Notes: generated from the sequence alone by a model not told the origin. Shown: positions 8,625 through 17,900, numbered from the stretch's first letter. The stretch is 45,921 nt of DNA from an uncultured Eubacteriales bacterium (GCA_902764915.1 CACWXY010000027.1:1-45921); one strand, 5' to 3'. A program made the numbers and translations.

Positions 8625-9480
8625 GTTCCCACCTCCCGCTGCACCCACAGGGCAGAACGCCGCCGCTTTGCACTGGAAGGCACAGTTCTTGTGCGTCGAC
8701 AGTGCCTCCGTGGTCGGGAAGGATCAGCCGGGAAAGAAGATTGGACAGTACAGAAGCCTGGAAACCGGTCGTGTAGCTGTTGATCAGGAAAAACAATGCA
8801 TCTTGACTCAGCAGATGCACACTTTTTTCAACCAGAGGAAACAATTTGTCTTCCAGCTTCCAGACCTCTCCACCGGGCCCGCGTCCATAGCTGGGCGGAT
8901 CCATGAGAATGCCGTCATAGGCATGTCCGCGCCGGATTTCCCGCTCAACAAAGTTTTGGGCATCTTCCACAATCCATCGAAATCTGTCCTCGGGAAGGTG
9001 ATTGAGCAGTGCGTTTTCTTTGGCCCATTGCACCATGCCTTTCGCTGCATCTACATGCGTTACATGCGCACCGGCCTGTACGCAGGCGAGGGTTGCTCCG
9101 CCTGTGTATCCAAAAAGATTCAGAATACGTGGGCGTTCCTTTTGGCTATCGCGGATCACCTTCTGCATCCAGTCCCAGTTGGCGGCCTGTTCCGGAAACA
9201 GGCCGGTATGTTTGAATCCGGTTGGCCGGACGTAGAAAGCGAGAGAGCCGTAACGGATGATCCATCGATCGGGCAGTTTTCTGTGGAAAGCCCAGTCTCC
9301 GCCGCCGCGTTCAGATCGGTGGTATACGGCATCTGCTTTTTTCCAGGCAGAGGGAGAAATCGGAGGCCAGATGGTCTGTGGGTCGGGGCGTTCCAGAACA
9401 ATATCGCCCCATCGCTCCAGCTTCTCACCGTTCCCGGTGTCGAGCACCGCATAATCGTTCCAGTTGTCTGCTAGAAACAT
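8617..9480 (-). CDS. Class I SAM-dependent methyltransferase (RlmI/RlmK-like)
   Basis: This 287-aa Rossmann methyltransferase resembles the Methyltrans_SAM family (PF10672, COG1092 group), which modifies rRNA. The SAM-binding loop is NLFGYTGGAT (121-130), with the acidic residue D144 ending strand 2 (VTHVDAAKG), and the catalytic-type motif DPPSYGRG is at 194-201. The N-terminal part lacks the full PUA domain of RlmI. The start ATG (9478-9480) has GGGAGG at 9486-9491. It overlaps the following pseudouridine synthase by 8 bases and lies 15 bases after the GH4-like gene, so these genes are co-transcribed. The substrate base is unknown. Confidence 0.87.
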   Translation of the reverse strand: MFLADNWNDYAVLDTGNGEKLERWGDIVLERPDPQTIWPPISPSAWKKADAVYHRSERGGGDWAFHRKLPDRWIIRYGSLAFYVRPTGFKHTGLFPEQAANWDWMQKVIRDSQKERPRILNLFGYTGGATLACVQAGAHVTHVDAAKGMVQWAKENALLNHLPEDRFRWIVEDAQNFVEREIRRGHAYDGILMDPPSYGRGPGGEVWKLEDKLFPLVEKSVHLLSQDALFFLINSYTTGFQASVLSNLLSRLILPDHGGTVDAQELCLPVQSGGVLPCGCSGRWEHA

Positions 9481-9495
9481 GCTTGCCTCCCGTTT

Positions 9496-10818
9496 CTATT
9501 CTTCATCCATGTCTTCGTTGAACTGGAAGAGAATATCGTTATGCATGCGTATCATGGCGCTGACGACATCCATGAGATAGAGCCTGTCAAGGCCGGATAA
9601 TGCAGGGTCTGTTTCCACATACTCCCGAAGACTGGAACGGTCTCCGGTGGCTGCGAGTGCGGCCAGATGATGTGCCTGTGCAATATCTCCCATAAGATCA
9701 GTGAGCGCCGAAGGAAAGGTGTAGGTATGGTCGACACGTTCACCAGCGGTCAGACACAGCGTAGACTCAATGAAAGCATGGCGGGGGAGCAGAGCCAGGT
9801 TGGTTTCATTTCGCATGGTGACACCTGGCATGACCAGAGAGCCTTTTTCCAGAAGCGCGAGTGCCAGGGATATGGGTCGCTCAGAGGGGGTACGGGTGAG
9901 CAGCGTCAGCTGCGCTATCTTGCCGTCTGGATCATCCAGCCCCTTTTCACGAACAGTATTCATCTGCAGAATACGGTCCTTGCGGTGTTCGACTGTTTCT
10001 GCCAGTGTCGGGTTTGCATCAGGAATAAAATCATCCTGTGCTTCCATGAATTCTGCATGCTCAGGGCCGGAACCCACGCAGACAGCACCGTATTGCTGAA
10101 GCCAGCGACGCGGCATTCGACCGAAAGCTCCGTCTGCCGTCATATCGCGAATGCGGTCGAAGTAGTCTTCCCCGGTTTTCCTGTTTCGGAGGGCGGTCAG
10201 AAACTGAAAACCAGTGAGACCGCGCCAGCGTGCCTGCACATCGCCGAGCTGTACACCCAGCTTTCTGGCAAAGCCGTCAATTCCGCCAGGTCCGCGGCGT
10301 GCACTGTTCCCGATACCGTAAGCGGCAAAACCGGAAAGCGCAAACAGTTCCGTCGTACGCGCCACGGGCTGTCCCAGAGAAATGACAATGGCAGAAGGGC
10401 AGTATTTCCGCATGTCTTCGCACAGCGGGACAATAATACTTCCCTGTCGGAGCGTATGCATCAGTCCACCGAGACCGCCATTGACGCGCGCCTGGTCACT
10501 GAGCCCCGCATCCCCGTCTTCCTGACCAAGCAGTGCTTCCCGGTCCTGACGGAAACGACTGGAAGCCATACAGTCGCCTGCATAGATAACGCAGTCCGCG
10601 CCTTCGAGGATTTCCCTGCGGGAATGGGATGCATGAACACTGCCGGAAAGTCCGCTGTGCGCAAGACAGGCATGTGCATAGCCCAGAAGCACCTCCTGCA
10701 TGACGTCGTTTTTTTCTTCGATCCAAAGGTCTGCGTCAGCTTTGTGGGCTTGATACAGATCTGTCAGCATGGAAGGCAGCAGCGGGGCTATATCCTGGCC
10801 GATGAGTGCTAGCTTCAA
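9496..10818 (-). CDS. GH4-like protein lacking the family's metal ligands (probable pseudoenzyme)
   Basis: The 440-aa protein follows the architecture of glycoside hydrolase family 4, NAD- and Mn-dependent alpha-glycosidases. It has an N-terminal Rossmann-like start, an RVNGGLGGLMHTLRQ segment (111-125), then SLGQPVARTTE in place of the family NPV motif (147-157). The residues that should bind the metal are changed. The GLCH motif reads GIGN (168-171), and the GLNHxxWF motif reads GLTGFQF (200-206). Catalysis by the normal oxidation-elimination route is therefore unlikely. The start is TTG (10816-10818) with AAAGGA upstream, overlapping the end of msrA closely (6 bases between genes). It may have become a sensor or structural protein; I infer family by motif position, not by database match. 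Confidence 0.65.
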   Translation of the reverse strand: MKLALIGQDIAPLLPSMLTDLYQAHKADADLWIEEKNDVMQEVLLGYAHACLAHSGLSGSVHASHSRREILEGADCVIYAGDCMASSRFRQDREALLGQEDGDAGLSDQARVNGGLGGLMHTLRQGSIIVPLCEDMRKYCPSAIVISLGQPVARTTELFALSGFAAYGIGNSARRGPGGIDGFARKLGVQLGDVQARWRGLTGFQFLTALRNRKTGEDYFDRIRDMTADGAFGRMPRRWLQQYGAVCVGSGPEHAEFMEAQDDFIPDANPTLAETVEHRKDRILQMNTVREKGLDDPDGKIAQLTLLTRTPSERPISLALALLEKGSLVMPGVTMRNETNLALLPRHAFIESTLCLTAGERVDHTYTFPSALTDLMGDIAQAHHLAALAATGDRSSLREYVETDPALSGLDRLYLMDVVSAMIRMHNDILFQFNEDMDEE

Positions 10819-10824
10819 TAAAAG

Positions 10825-11331
10825 TCATCCTTTCCGGGACATTTCGTCGTGCATGTGAAAGTAGGCGACAGGAATGTGACAGTATCCTCCTGGATTTTTG
10901 TCCAGATATTTCTGATGATAGTTCTCTGCGGAAAAGAAATTGGCAAGCGGAAGACGTTCAACAGCCAGCTTCTGGCCTGCTTTCTTCTCTTCCCGCGCAC
11001 AGACGGCATCAATCACAGGACGTTGCGAAGGATCTGTGTAATAGATTCCGGTACGGTACTGTATGCCTTTGTCATGTCCCTGCTGATTGACAGAGAGGGG
11101 ATCAATGACAAGAAAGTAGTAGTCCAGAAGCGTTTCGAGAGGCATGATTCTTTCATCAAAGACGGTTTTTACCGTCTCGGCATGTCCGCTGTCATGGCAT
11201 ACGTCCTGATAGCTGGGGGCGGTATCCGGACCATTGGCGTACCCGACTTCCGTTTCCAGAATTCCCTGGAACTGATCCAGATATTTCTGCATGCCCCAGA
11301 AGCATCCGCCGGCAAGATAAATAGTCTGCAT
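10825..11331 (-). CDS. msrA: Peptide-methionine (S)-S-oxide reductase MsrA
   Basis: This 168-aa cytoplasmic repair enzyme reduces methionine-S-sulfoxide in proteins. The catalytic GCFWG motif is at residues 9-13, with the nucleophile C10. The conserved GYANG, PSYxxVC and SAENYHQKYL segments follow in the expected order. The length is standard for a stand-alone MsrA, and no MsrB domain is fused. AAGGAGG lies about ten bases upstream of the ATG. It is first in the minus-strand run with the GH4-like, methyltransferase, pseudouridine synthase and tgt genes. Confidence 0.96.
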   Translation of the reverse strand: MQTIYLAGGCFWGMQKYLDQFQGILETEVGYANGPDTAPSYQDVCHDSGHAETVKTVFDERIMPLETLLDYYFLVIDPLSVNQQGHDKGIQYRTGIYYTDPSQRPVIDAVCAREEKKAGQKLAVERLPLANFFSAENYHQKYLDKNPGGYCHIPVAYFHMHDEMSRKG

Positions 11332-11380
11332 GAGATGATGGCCTCCTTGTTTGATGAGTCAAGAGAAAATGCCCTGTGGC

Positions 11381-11441
11381 ACTGATTCTGCCGCCTGCCC
11401 CGGAAGAAACAAGCGTGAATATCGGGAAAAACAGAATCAGT
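11381..11441. repeat. 10-bp inverted repeat between msrA and the YunG-like gene
   Basis: ACTGATTCTG (11381-11390) and its exact complement (11432-11441) flank a 41-base loop. It sits in the 150-base gap and could end the YunG-like transcript, but there is no proper T-run. The role is unclear. Confidence 0.35.
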
Positions 11442-11485
11442 CATGCCCCGTCTGCTGTGCAAGGTGTGCTGCAGGATGAGGACGG

Positions 11486-11938
11486 TCATGCACAGTCATG
11501 CTGCACAAGTGGATGCGCATCCATAAGCTTCTGCCGCAGAAGAAGATAGCGGGCGTGCTTTTCGGCTTTTCGGAAATGGTCGTCCCGTAGCTGCTCGCAG
11601 CAGTTTGCGTAATCCAGAACCTGACTGCCAAACTGTTCACTCGTCAGGTCAAAAACCGTTTTGCCAATCTGGTTAAAACAATGGAAGTTTCCATCGCCCA
11701 GTGGTACGCCCAGTACCTTACCGCCGAAAATGTCCTGCACCAGAAAAGCAGTGATAGAGCATTGACCGTATGTGGGATGCTTCCGTGGCCATTCGCTGCG
11801 CATCCGTGGCGCACAGGTATCGGCACTGTACAGTGTCATCAGGGCAGCATAAAGGTCACAGGGGGTCAGAATCCCCTCGAAGAGTTCATGCACAGCGGGC
11901 ATGACGGCTTTATCCCAGCCCCAGAATCCAGGATGCAT
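11486..11938 (-). CDS. YunG-family protein, 150 aa
   Basis: The protein resembles Bacillus YunG, a family of unknown function. Typical features seen are LYSADTCAP near the start, then W...HPTYGQCSITAFLVQDIFGG with a conserved Cys in GQC, HCFNQIG, and DLTSEQFG near the C-terminal third. The conserved Cys, His and Asp recall a papain-like arrangement, but catalysis has not been shown to my knowledge. The start at 11938 is set by AAGGAGG (11945-11951) six bases upstream; the frame is open further upstream, but that part has no ribosome site. There is no signal peptide, so it is cytoplasmic. Confidence 0.75.
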   Translation of the reverse strand: MHPGFWGWDKAVMPAVHELFEGILTPCDLYAALMTLYSADTCAPRMRSEWPRKHPTYGQCSITAFLVQDIFGGKVLGVPLGDGNFHCFNQIGKTVFDLTSEQFGSQVLDYANCCEQLRDDHFRKAEKHARYLLLRQKLMDAHPLVQHDCA

Positions 11939-12005
11939 AAGATCCCTCCTTCCTGGATATTCTGTATTATAGTGCATCGGCATGGAAGCGGACAACCATA
12001 CAGAC

Positions 12006-12035
12006 AAAAGCACCGGAGTGAAAACACTCCGGTGC
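12006..12035 (-). terminator. Terminator of ileS
   Basis: A perfect 11-bp stem (12010-12020 with 12025-12035) around a four-base loop is followed on the minus strand by TTTTGTCTG. It lies 14 bases past the ileS stop. Confidence 0.88.
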
Positions 12036-12048
12036 AGGGGATCAGGGT

Positions 12049-15000
12049 TTATGCTTTGTGTACACGTACTGCAAAGGCTGCTTTTTCTCCGTTGATATCC
12101 CATTCTGTACGGGTAAAGCTGTCATCTGCAGGCGTATCATCCAGGGAGACGGAAAGGGTTGCCTTCATGATCCAGTCCTTGCCGGATGCAATGGCAGATG
12201 CAAGCGTTTCACCGGTTTCTACACGCACGTCAATGCGATCCGTGACGTCAAAGCCGGCATCTTTACGCATGGTCTGCAGCTTGCTGATAACTTCCCGCAC
12301 ATATCCTTCCTGGATCAGTTCATTCGTCAGGTTTGTGTCCAGAACTACTGTTACACCGCGGTCTTCCAGGGCGACAAAACCAGGCTTCTGCATGGGCTCA
12401 GTCAGCACGTCATTTTTTCCCAGGGTTACTGCGGTGCCGTCCAGATCAAAAGTCAGATTCTCACCGCGTTCAAAAGCGCTGACAACTTCATTGCCGTCCT
12501 GTTCCTTCAGATACTGACCAATACGTCCGAGAAGCTTTCCGTATTTCGGACCGATGGTACGCATCTGCGGCTTAAGGAGATATGTGGTAAAAGCACGTGC
12601 GTCATCCGTAAAGATGACTTCCTTTACATTCAGCTCGTCTTCGCACAGTGTCTGATAGGCTTCATCAAAAGCGGCGCCTTTCACATAAAGCTTCTGCAGC
12701 GGCTGACGGACCTTGAGATTGGCCGTATTGCGGCAGGAACGTCCCAGCTGGATTACCTCAAGAAGCGCCTCCATCTGCTCTTCCATCTGTGCATCAATAC
12801 AGGACGCGTCAGATACAGGATAGTCACACAGATGTACGGATTCGGGAGCGTCGGGAACCTTGCCGACAACCAGGTTCTGATAGATTTCCTCTGCCATGAA
12901 CGGAATGAAAGGCGCACTGAGCTTGGCCAGGGTCACCAGTACATGATAGAGCGTAGCAAATGCTGCTTCCTTGTCGCCGGCCATACCCTTGCCCCAGAAG
13001 CGTTCGCGTCCGCGGCGTACATACCAGTTGGAGAGTTCATCCACAAATTCGGCAATGGCGCTGGCAGGCTCTGTTACACGGTAGTGGGCCAGATCATCGT
13101 CCACACGCTGTATAAGCGTGTTCAGTTTGGAAAGAACCCAGCGGTCCATGAGGCTCAGGGTAACGTTCTGCAGGGGATGCGCGGTGGGATCAAAGCCGTC
13201 GATCTCGGCATACATGGCAAAGAATGCATATACATTCTGCAGTGTCGCCAGGAAACGGCACGGTCCCTCCTGCACTGCCTTTTCTGAGAACCGTGTAGGC
13301 AACCATGGAGCAGACGTTGTATAGAAATACCACCGCAGGGCATCAGCACCGAACTTGTCGAGCATTGCAAAGGGATCGACTACGTTTCCCAGGTGCTTGC
13401 TCATCTTGTGACCTTCGGCATCCTGTACATGTCCCATGACAATACAGTTCTCAAAAGGTGCCTTGTCAAACAGCTGTGTGGAGATGGCTTCCAGGGTATA
13501 GAACCAGCCGCGGGTCTGATCGACTGCTTCCGAGATAAAGTTGGCAGGGAAGTTCTTCTCAAAGATATCCTTGTTCTCGAAGGGATAGTGCCACTGGGCA
13601 AAAGGCATGGAGCCGGAATCATACCAGCAGTCAATGACTTCCTTGACGCGGGTCATGGGTTTGCCGCATTCGGGACAGTGCAGCTTGACCCGATCGATGA
13701 AGGGACGATGCAGTTCGATGTTCTCGCCCGGATCCTCGATCGCCATTTCCCGCAGTTCCCTGATGGAGCCGACTACATGGATATGACCGTCCTCACATCT
13801 CCAAACAGGCAGGGGCGTGCCCCAGTAGCGTTCGCGGCTCAGTCCCCAGTCGATCACATTCTCAAGGAAATTGCCCATACGGCCATCCTTGATATTGTCA
13901 GGGATCCAGTTGACTGTCTGATTGTTGCGAACCAGATTGTCACGCACATTGGTCATGCCGATAAACCAGGTAGGACGCGCATAGTAGAGAAGCGGCGTGT
14001 CGCAGCGCCAGCAGAAGGGATAGTCATGGGAAAAGGGCAGGGCCGCAAACAGCAGTCCGCGCTCACGCAGATCATCCAGTACCAGCTTATCCGCGTCTTT
14101 TACAAACACACCAGGCCACTTGGTTTCCTTGGTCATGCAGCCCTGATCATCCACCAGGCATACAAACGGAAGCCCATTCTGACGGCACACGCGGTTGTCA
14201 TCCTCGCCAAAGGCAGGCGCGATATGGACAATGCCGGTACCGTCATCAGTCGTCACATAATCATCCGCAACGACGTACCAGGCCTTTGAAGCAGGTTCCT
14301 TAAAACGATAGAGCGGTTCGTATTCCGTGCCGCACAGTTCCGTGCCCGTCATTTCCCTGAGGATATCCACCGATTTATCCGGGAATACAGATGGAATCAG
14401 CGCTTTTGCCATGATATAGGTGGTACCCTCGCAGGTAAAGCGAGCGTAGGTTTCCCTCGGATTGACACAAAGAGCCAGATTGCTGGGGAGCGTCCAGGGA
14501 GTGGTTGTCCAAGCGAGAAGGTAGGTGTTCTCTTCCCCTTTGACCTGGAATTTTCCGATCGCAGAGGTTTCTTTTACATTCTTGTATCCCTGAGCGACCT
14601 CGTGACTGGACAGCGCGGTGCCGCAGCGGGGGCAGTAGGGGACAACTTTATGACCGAGATACAGAAGTCCTTTTTCGTGAATCTTCTTCAGGCTCCACCA
14701 TTCTGATTCAATATACGGGTTTTCATAGGTGACGTAGGGGTGTTCCATATCCACCCAGTAGCCCACCTGCTCGGACATTTTTTCCCACTCATGCAGGTAT
14801 TTCCAGACGGATTCCTTGCACTTGCCGATGAAAGGCTCAATGCCGTATTCCTCGATCTGTTCCTTGCCGTCGAGACCAAGCTGCTTTTCTACTTCCAGTT
14901 CCACTGGAAGACCATGGGTATCCCAGCCGGCCTTACGGGTGACACTCCGTCCTTTCATGGACTGATAGCGCGGAAAGAGATCCTTGATGACACGGGTTTC

Positions 15001-15180
15001 GATATGGCCGATATGCGGTTTGCCATTGGCAGTAGGGGGACCGTCAAAGAAAGTGAAGTGTTCCTTGGCATCCGCGTGTGCGTTCAATGACTTGCGAAGA
15101 ATGTCTTTTTCCTTCCACAGCTTGCGCACCTGTTCTTCGCGCTCGACAAACTTCATGTCGGTTGCGACTTTGTTGTACAT
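12049..15180 (-). CDS. ileS: Isoleucyl-tRNA synthetase
   Basis: This class I synthetase of 1043 aa charges tRNA-Ile with isoleucine and edits misactivated valine. Landmarks are the HIGH motif at residues 56-59 (KPHIGHIETR), the KMSKH loop at 592-596, the CP1 editing domain with TTTPWTLPSN, a zinc-type CPRC pair, and the DWGLSRERYWGTPLP segment. Its long C-terminal part, rather than a short zinc-ended tail, matches the eukaryotic-like (IleS2) type found in some Clostridia; this type is often less sensitive to mupirocin, but that is family knowledge, not seen here. The start at 15180 has GAGGAGGG upstream. The reading frame continues upstream, but that sequence is the T-box leader. Confidence 0.97.
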   Translation of the reverse strand: MYNKVATDMKFVEREEQVRKLWKEKDILRKSLNAHADAKEHFTFFDGPPTANGKPHIGHIETRVIKDLFPRYQSMKGRSVTRKAGWDTHGLPVELEVEKQLGLDGKEQIEEYGIEPFIGKCKESVWKYLHEWEKMSEQVGYWVDMEHPYVTYENPYIESEWWSLKKIHEKGLLYLGHKVVPYCPRCGTALSSHEVAQGYKNVKETSAIGKFQVKGEENTYLLAWTTTPWTLPSNLALCVNPRETYARFTCEGTTYIMAKALIPSVFPDKSVDILREMTGTELCGTEYEPLYRFKEPASKAWYVVADDYVTTDDGTGIVHIAPAFGEDDNRVCRQNGLPFVCLVDDQGCMTKETKWPGVFVKDADKLVLDDLRERGLLFAALPFSHDYPFCWRCDTPLLYYARPTWFIGMTNVRDNLVRNNQTVNWIPDNIKDGRMGNFLENVIDWGLSRERYWGTPLPVWRCEDGHIHVVGSIRELREMAIEDPGENIELHRPFIDRVKLHCPECGKPMTRVKEVIDCWYDSGSMPFAQWHYPFENKDIFEKNFPANFISEAVDQTRGWFYTLEAISTQLFDKAPFENCIVMGHVQDAEGHKMSKHLGNVVDPFAMLDKFGADALRWYFYTTSAPWLPTRFSEKAVQEGPCRFLATLQNVYAFFAMYAEIDGFDPTAHPLQNVTLSLMDRWVLSKLNTLIQRVDDDLAHYRVTEPASAIAEFVDELSNWYVRRGRERFWGKGMAGDKEAAFATLYHVLVTLAKLSAPFIPFMAEEIYQNLVVGKVPDAPESVHLCDYPVSDASCIDAQMEEQMEALLEVIQLGRSCRNTANLKVRQPLQKLYVKGAAFDEAYQTLCEDELNVKEVIFTDDARAFTTYLLKPQMRTIGPKYGKLLGRIGQYLKEQDGNEVVSAFERGENLTFDLDGTAVTLGKNDVLTEPMQKPGFVALEDRGVTVVLDTNLTNELIQEGYVREVISKLQTMRKDAGFDVTDRIDVRVETGETLASAIASGKDWIMKATLSVSLDDTPADDSFTRTEWDINGEKAAFAVRVHKA

Positions 15181-15204
15181 GGGGTTTCCCTCCTCTTTTT
15201 TCGC

Positions 15205-15465
15205 CGGGACAAAAGAAAACGTCCCAGGCGTATTGACCTGGGACGGATGAAAATCCGCGGTACCACCCAAGTTGACAGCAGCGCTGTCCCCTCTATGGCA
15301 GATGTCTGCCTGCTCTGTAACGGGAGCGCCCGGAATATCCTACCTGTTTTCGGATAAACCCGCTCCGGGGTGATCTGTATCAGACACTTGTCGCCGGGCT
15401 TTCACCTGCTCCCGGCTCTCTACGGACGCGTGGTCTGACCCGTCCCCTTCCCTGCGGTGCATAGG
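15205..15465 (-). promoter_or_regulatory. T-box riboswitch leader of ileS, Ile specifier ATC
   Basis: The conserved T-box sequence GGGTGGTACCGCGG is at 15268-15255 and is followed by a terminator (stem 15237-15245 with 15220-15228, then TTTTCTTTT). Upstream, Stem I carries the specifier codon ATC at 15374-15372, followed by the typical ACCCCGGAGCGG. Uncharged tRNA-Ile pairs with the specifier and the T-box and stabilises the antiterminator, so ileS is expressed when charged tRNA-Ile is low. Confidence 0.95.
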
Positions 15466-15468
15466 CGA

Positions 15469-15496
15469 ATTATAGGCGCCTTTCTGAAAAAAGCAA
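15469..15496 (-). promoter_or_regulatory. Promoter of the T-box/ileS transcript
   Basis: TATAAT (15469-15474) and TTGCTT (15491-15496) are 16 bases apart. The predicted start is about eight bases before the T-box Stem I region. Confidence 0.8.
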
Positions 15497-15831
15497 GAGC
15501 GGAAGAGAGAAAATGATGCAATAGAAATGAGACAGACGGAAGGACAGGCGTTACTGCTGGGTTCAATCGTATAAGAATGCATAATTATGATGCGTTCTGT
15601 GTCAGATATGTGTGTCACACATCGACAGCAGAAGGAATATCTGCACAATCTGTGATAGGAAAACTGCATTTTTCGAAAGAAATCGCAGTTTTTTGAAAGG
15701 AAAATGCCATATCGACTGGCTAAGTTCGGCAGAATATGACAGCAGGAAGAAACGGCCTTCATTGCCTGGTATATGTGGAATAATTTAAAATACAATGACA
15801 GAATATAAGGAAAACATGTAAAAAATTTGCG
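15497..15831. other. Intergenic stretch between the ileS promoter and operon 1 promoter
   Basis: No gene is visible in these ~335 bases. They hold three structures: an imperfect dyad GAATGCAT/ATGCGTTC (15575-15597), a perfect dyad ATGTGTG-T-CACACAT (15608-15622) that could be an operator, and a terminator-like hairpin AAAACTGC/GCAGTTTTTT (15660-15694) reading plus. The last might end a short RNA starting near 15570-15600, where a TATAAG box is seen, or only insulate operon 1. Confidence 0.4.
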
Positions 15832-15860
15832 TTGCAAATCTGAAGCAGAAAGGATATAAT
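15832..15860 (+). promoter_or_regulatory. Promoter of peptide-transport operon 1
   Basis: TTGCAA (15832-15837), a 17-base spacer and TATAAT (15855-15860). The first eight bases, TTGCAAAT, are the same as in the operon 2 promoter at 23874. The 5' leader is about 115 bases. Confidence 0.82.
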
Positions 15861-15980
15861 GCAAGCGTTCTTTTTTGGGAGTTTTTTGCCTGTTTTTTCT
15901 GCAGGAGGCTCCGCACATGTATCGTTTTTGTTCATCCACGGATGACCAAAATATTCTCATTATTCGTAGGAGGAGTAGAC

Positions 15981-17900
15981 ATGAAGAACGTATCCAAATT
16001 CCTGGCGCTGCTTCTGGCTCTGTGCATGGTTCTTTCCATGACCAGTGCAATGGCAGAGAATGCACAGGAGCATGTCCTGATCTACGGCACAACCACCGAG
16101 ATCAATGGTGACTTTGCTCCCGATGCATGGTGGACCAACAATGCCACCGACAAGATGCTGCGCGACTTTACTACGGACTACAGCACGGTTGTGACCGATC
16201 AGGGCGGTGCTCTGGTAATCAACGAGACCGTGTGCGACGGTATCGAAGGCGCCATGAATGACGACGGTACCAAGACCTATACCGTGAAGATCAAGGACGG
16301 TCTGGTATTCAACAATGGCGAACCGATCACCATCAAGGACTTTGTCTGGACCACTGCTTTCTCTTGCTCCAGCGTTGCTTCCGAAGTGGGTGCGAAATTG
16401 ACCGGTTATCTGACGGTCGTCGGCGGACAGGATTACTATGACGGCAATGCGGAGACCATCAGCGGTCTGCGTATCCTGGACGACAACACCCTTCAGGTTT
16501 CCATCACTTCTGATTATGTTCCTTACTATTTTGATCTGAGATATGCCGGATTCACTGCCTTCAGCATGAAGTACTGGCTGGGCGAAGATGTGGACATCAA
16601 GGACGATGGCAATGGCGTGTACTTTGTCGGCCTGACCAAGGATGCGATCGCTGACAAGCTCGAGTATGCCCGTTTCCATGCCGGCGAAGACCGCGTGACT
16701 GCTGGCCCCTACAATCTCGTTGAGTTCGATCAGGCTTCCAAGCAGGCAACCCTCGTGATCAATGAGAACTATCAGGGCAACTTTGAAGGCCAGAAGCCGT
16801 CTGTTCCGAAGATTGTTATCACCAAGGCGGAAGATGCCACCTGGGCTGACGCTCTGAAGACCGGCGCTTTCAACTTCTATGACACCATCACCGATGGCGG
16901 ACATATCAACACAGCCATGGACATCATTGAAGACGAAGCCAACAAGGAAGTTCTCGGCTATGGCTTTGGCTATACCCAGTTCGACCGTCCCGGCTACGGC
17001 AAGCTGATGTTCCAGTCTGACTTTGGTCCTACCCAGTTCCCCGCTGTGCGTCATGCCATCGCCATGCTGCTTGACCGCAACGAGTTCGCCAATACCTTCT
17101 GCCAGGGCTGGGGCGGCGTTGTGAACGGCCCCTATGGCACAGCCATGTGGATGTACAAGGAAGCCGAAGAATGGCTCGACGAAAACCTGGACAGCTATGC
17201 GTACAATCCGGAAGCTGCTGTGCAGCTGCTGATTGACGACGGCTGGGTATACGACGAGAACGGCAATGACTATGTGGAAGGCGTGCGCTACAAGAAGGTT
17301 ACCGAAGAGGAAGCCGGCCAGTATGTGCATACCAAGAAGCTGGATGACGGCACCTATCTGATGGGTCTGGAAATCGAATGGTCTTCTTCTGAAGGCAACA
17401 GCGTGTCCGACCTTCTGAGTGTTATGCTGGCCAATGGCGAACAGACCGCGGCTGCTGGCGTGAAGATCAATCAGAATGTCATGAGCTTTGCTGAACTCCT
17501 CAACTACATGTATCGTGATGCATCCCAGGGCGATAAGTATGGTGTTCCGACCTACTGCATGTACAATCTGGCCAGCAACTTCACTTCTATCTATGACCAG
17601 TCCTTCAGCTTCACGCTTGACCCCAAGATGGTGGCTGACGGATACAACACCGATTTCATCTTCGATGAAGAGCTGGATAAGCTGTCCATGGACATGGTGT
17701 ATGGCGTAGAAGCCGGTGACGACGAAGGCTATCTGGAAATCTGGAAGGCTTTCATCAAGCGCTGGAACGAACTGCTGCCTGAAGTTCCGCTGTACAGCAA
17801 CATCTACATCTCTGTCTATCCCGACTGGCTTGAGGGCTATGACCAGGATTCTTACTGGGACTTCAGCCAGGCCATTCTGTATGCAAGCATTGCTGAGTAA
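15981..17900 (+). CDS. Peptide ABC transporter substrate-binding protein (SBP_bac_5 type), operon 1
   Basis: This 639-aa extracellular binding protein delivers peptides (or a similar ligand) to the permeases that follow. The first 25 residues are a signal peptide ending SAMA-E. There is no lipobox cysteine, although binding proteins of Gram-positive cells are usually lipoproteins. The mature chain has the usual order of family 5: a first lobe beginning VLIYGTTTEINGDF, the KDGLVFNNGEPITIKDFVWT segment, a second lobe, and a C-terminal return ending near PLYSNIYISVYPDW. It resembles the orphan binding protein at 43511 (shared VPYYF/LPYFY and PxxPxYSN segments). The ATG at 15981 is preceded by GGAGGAG. 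An attenuating hairpin separates it from the permeases. Confidence 0.92.
   Translation: MKNVSKFLALLLALCMVLSMTSAMAENAQEHVLIYGTTTEINGDFAPDAWWTNNATDKMLRDFTTDYSTVVTDQGGALVINETVCDGIEGAMNDDGTKTYTVKIKDGLVFNNGEPITIKDFVWTTAFSCSSVASEVGAKLTGYLTVVGGQDYYDGNAETISGLRILDDNTLQVSITSDYVPYYFDLRYAGFTAFSMKYWLGEDVDIKDDGNGVYFVGLTKDAIADKLEYARFHAGEDRVTAGPYNLVEFDQASKQATLVINENYQGNFEGQKPSVPKIVITKAEDATWADALKTGAFNFYDTITDGGHINTAMDIIEDEANKEVLGYGFGYTQFDRPGYGKLMFQSDFGPTQFPAVRHAIAMLLDRNEFANTFCQGWGGVVNGPYGTAMWMYKEAEEWLDENLDSYAYNPEAAVQLLIDDGWVYDENGNDYVEGVRYKKVTEEEAGQYVHTKKLDDGTYLMGLEIEWSSSEGNSVSDLLSVMLANGEQTAAAGVKINQNVMSFAELLNYMYRDASQGDKYGVPTYCMYNLASNFTSIYDQSFSFTLDPKMVADGYNTDFIFDEELDKLSMDMVYGVEAGDDEGYLEIWKAFIKRWNELLPEVPLYSNIYISVYPDWLEGYDQDSYWDFSQAILYASIAE

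Noticed and set aside
15181..15270. A 30-residue N-terminal extension of ileS
   Set aside because: This frame runs through the T-box sequence and the terminator stem. The ATG at 15180 has GAGGAGGG and begins the normal protein.
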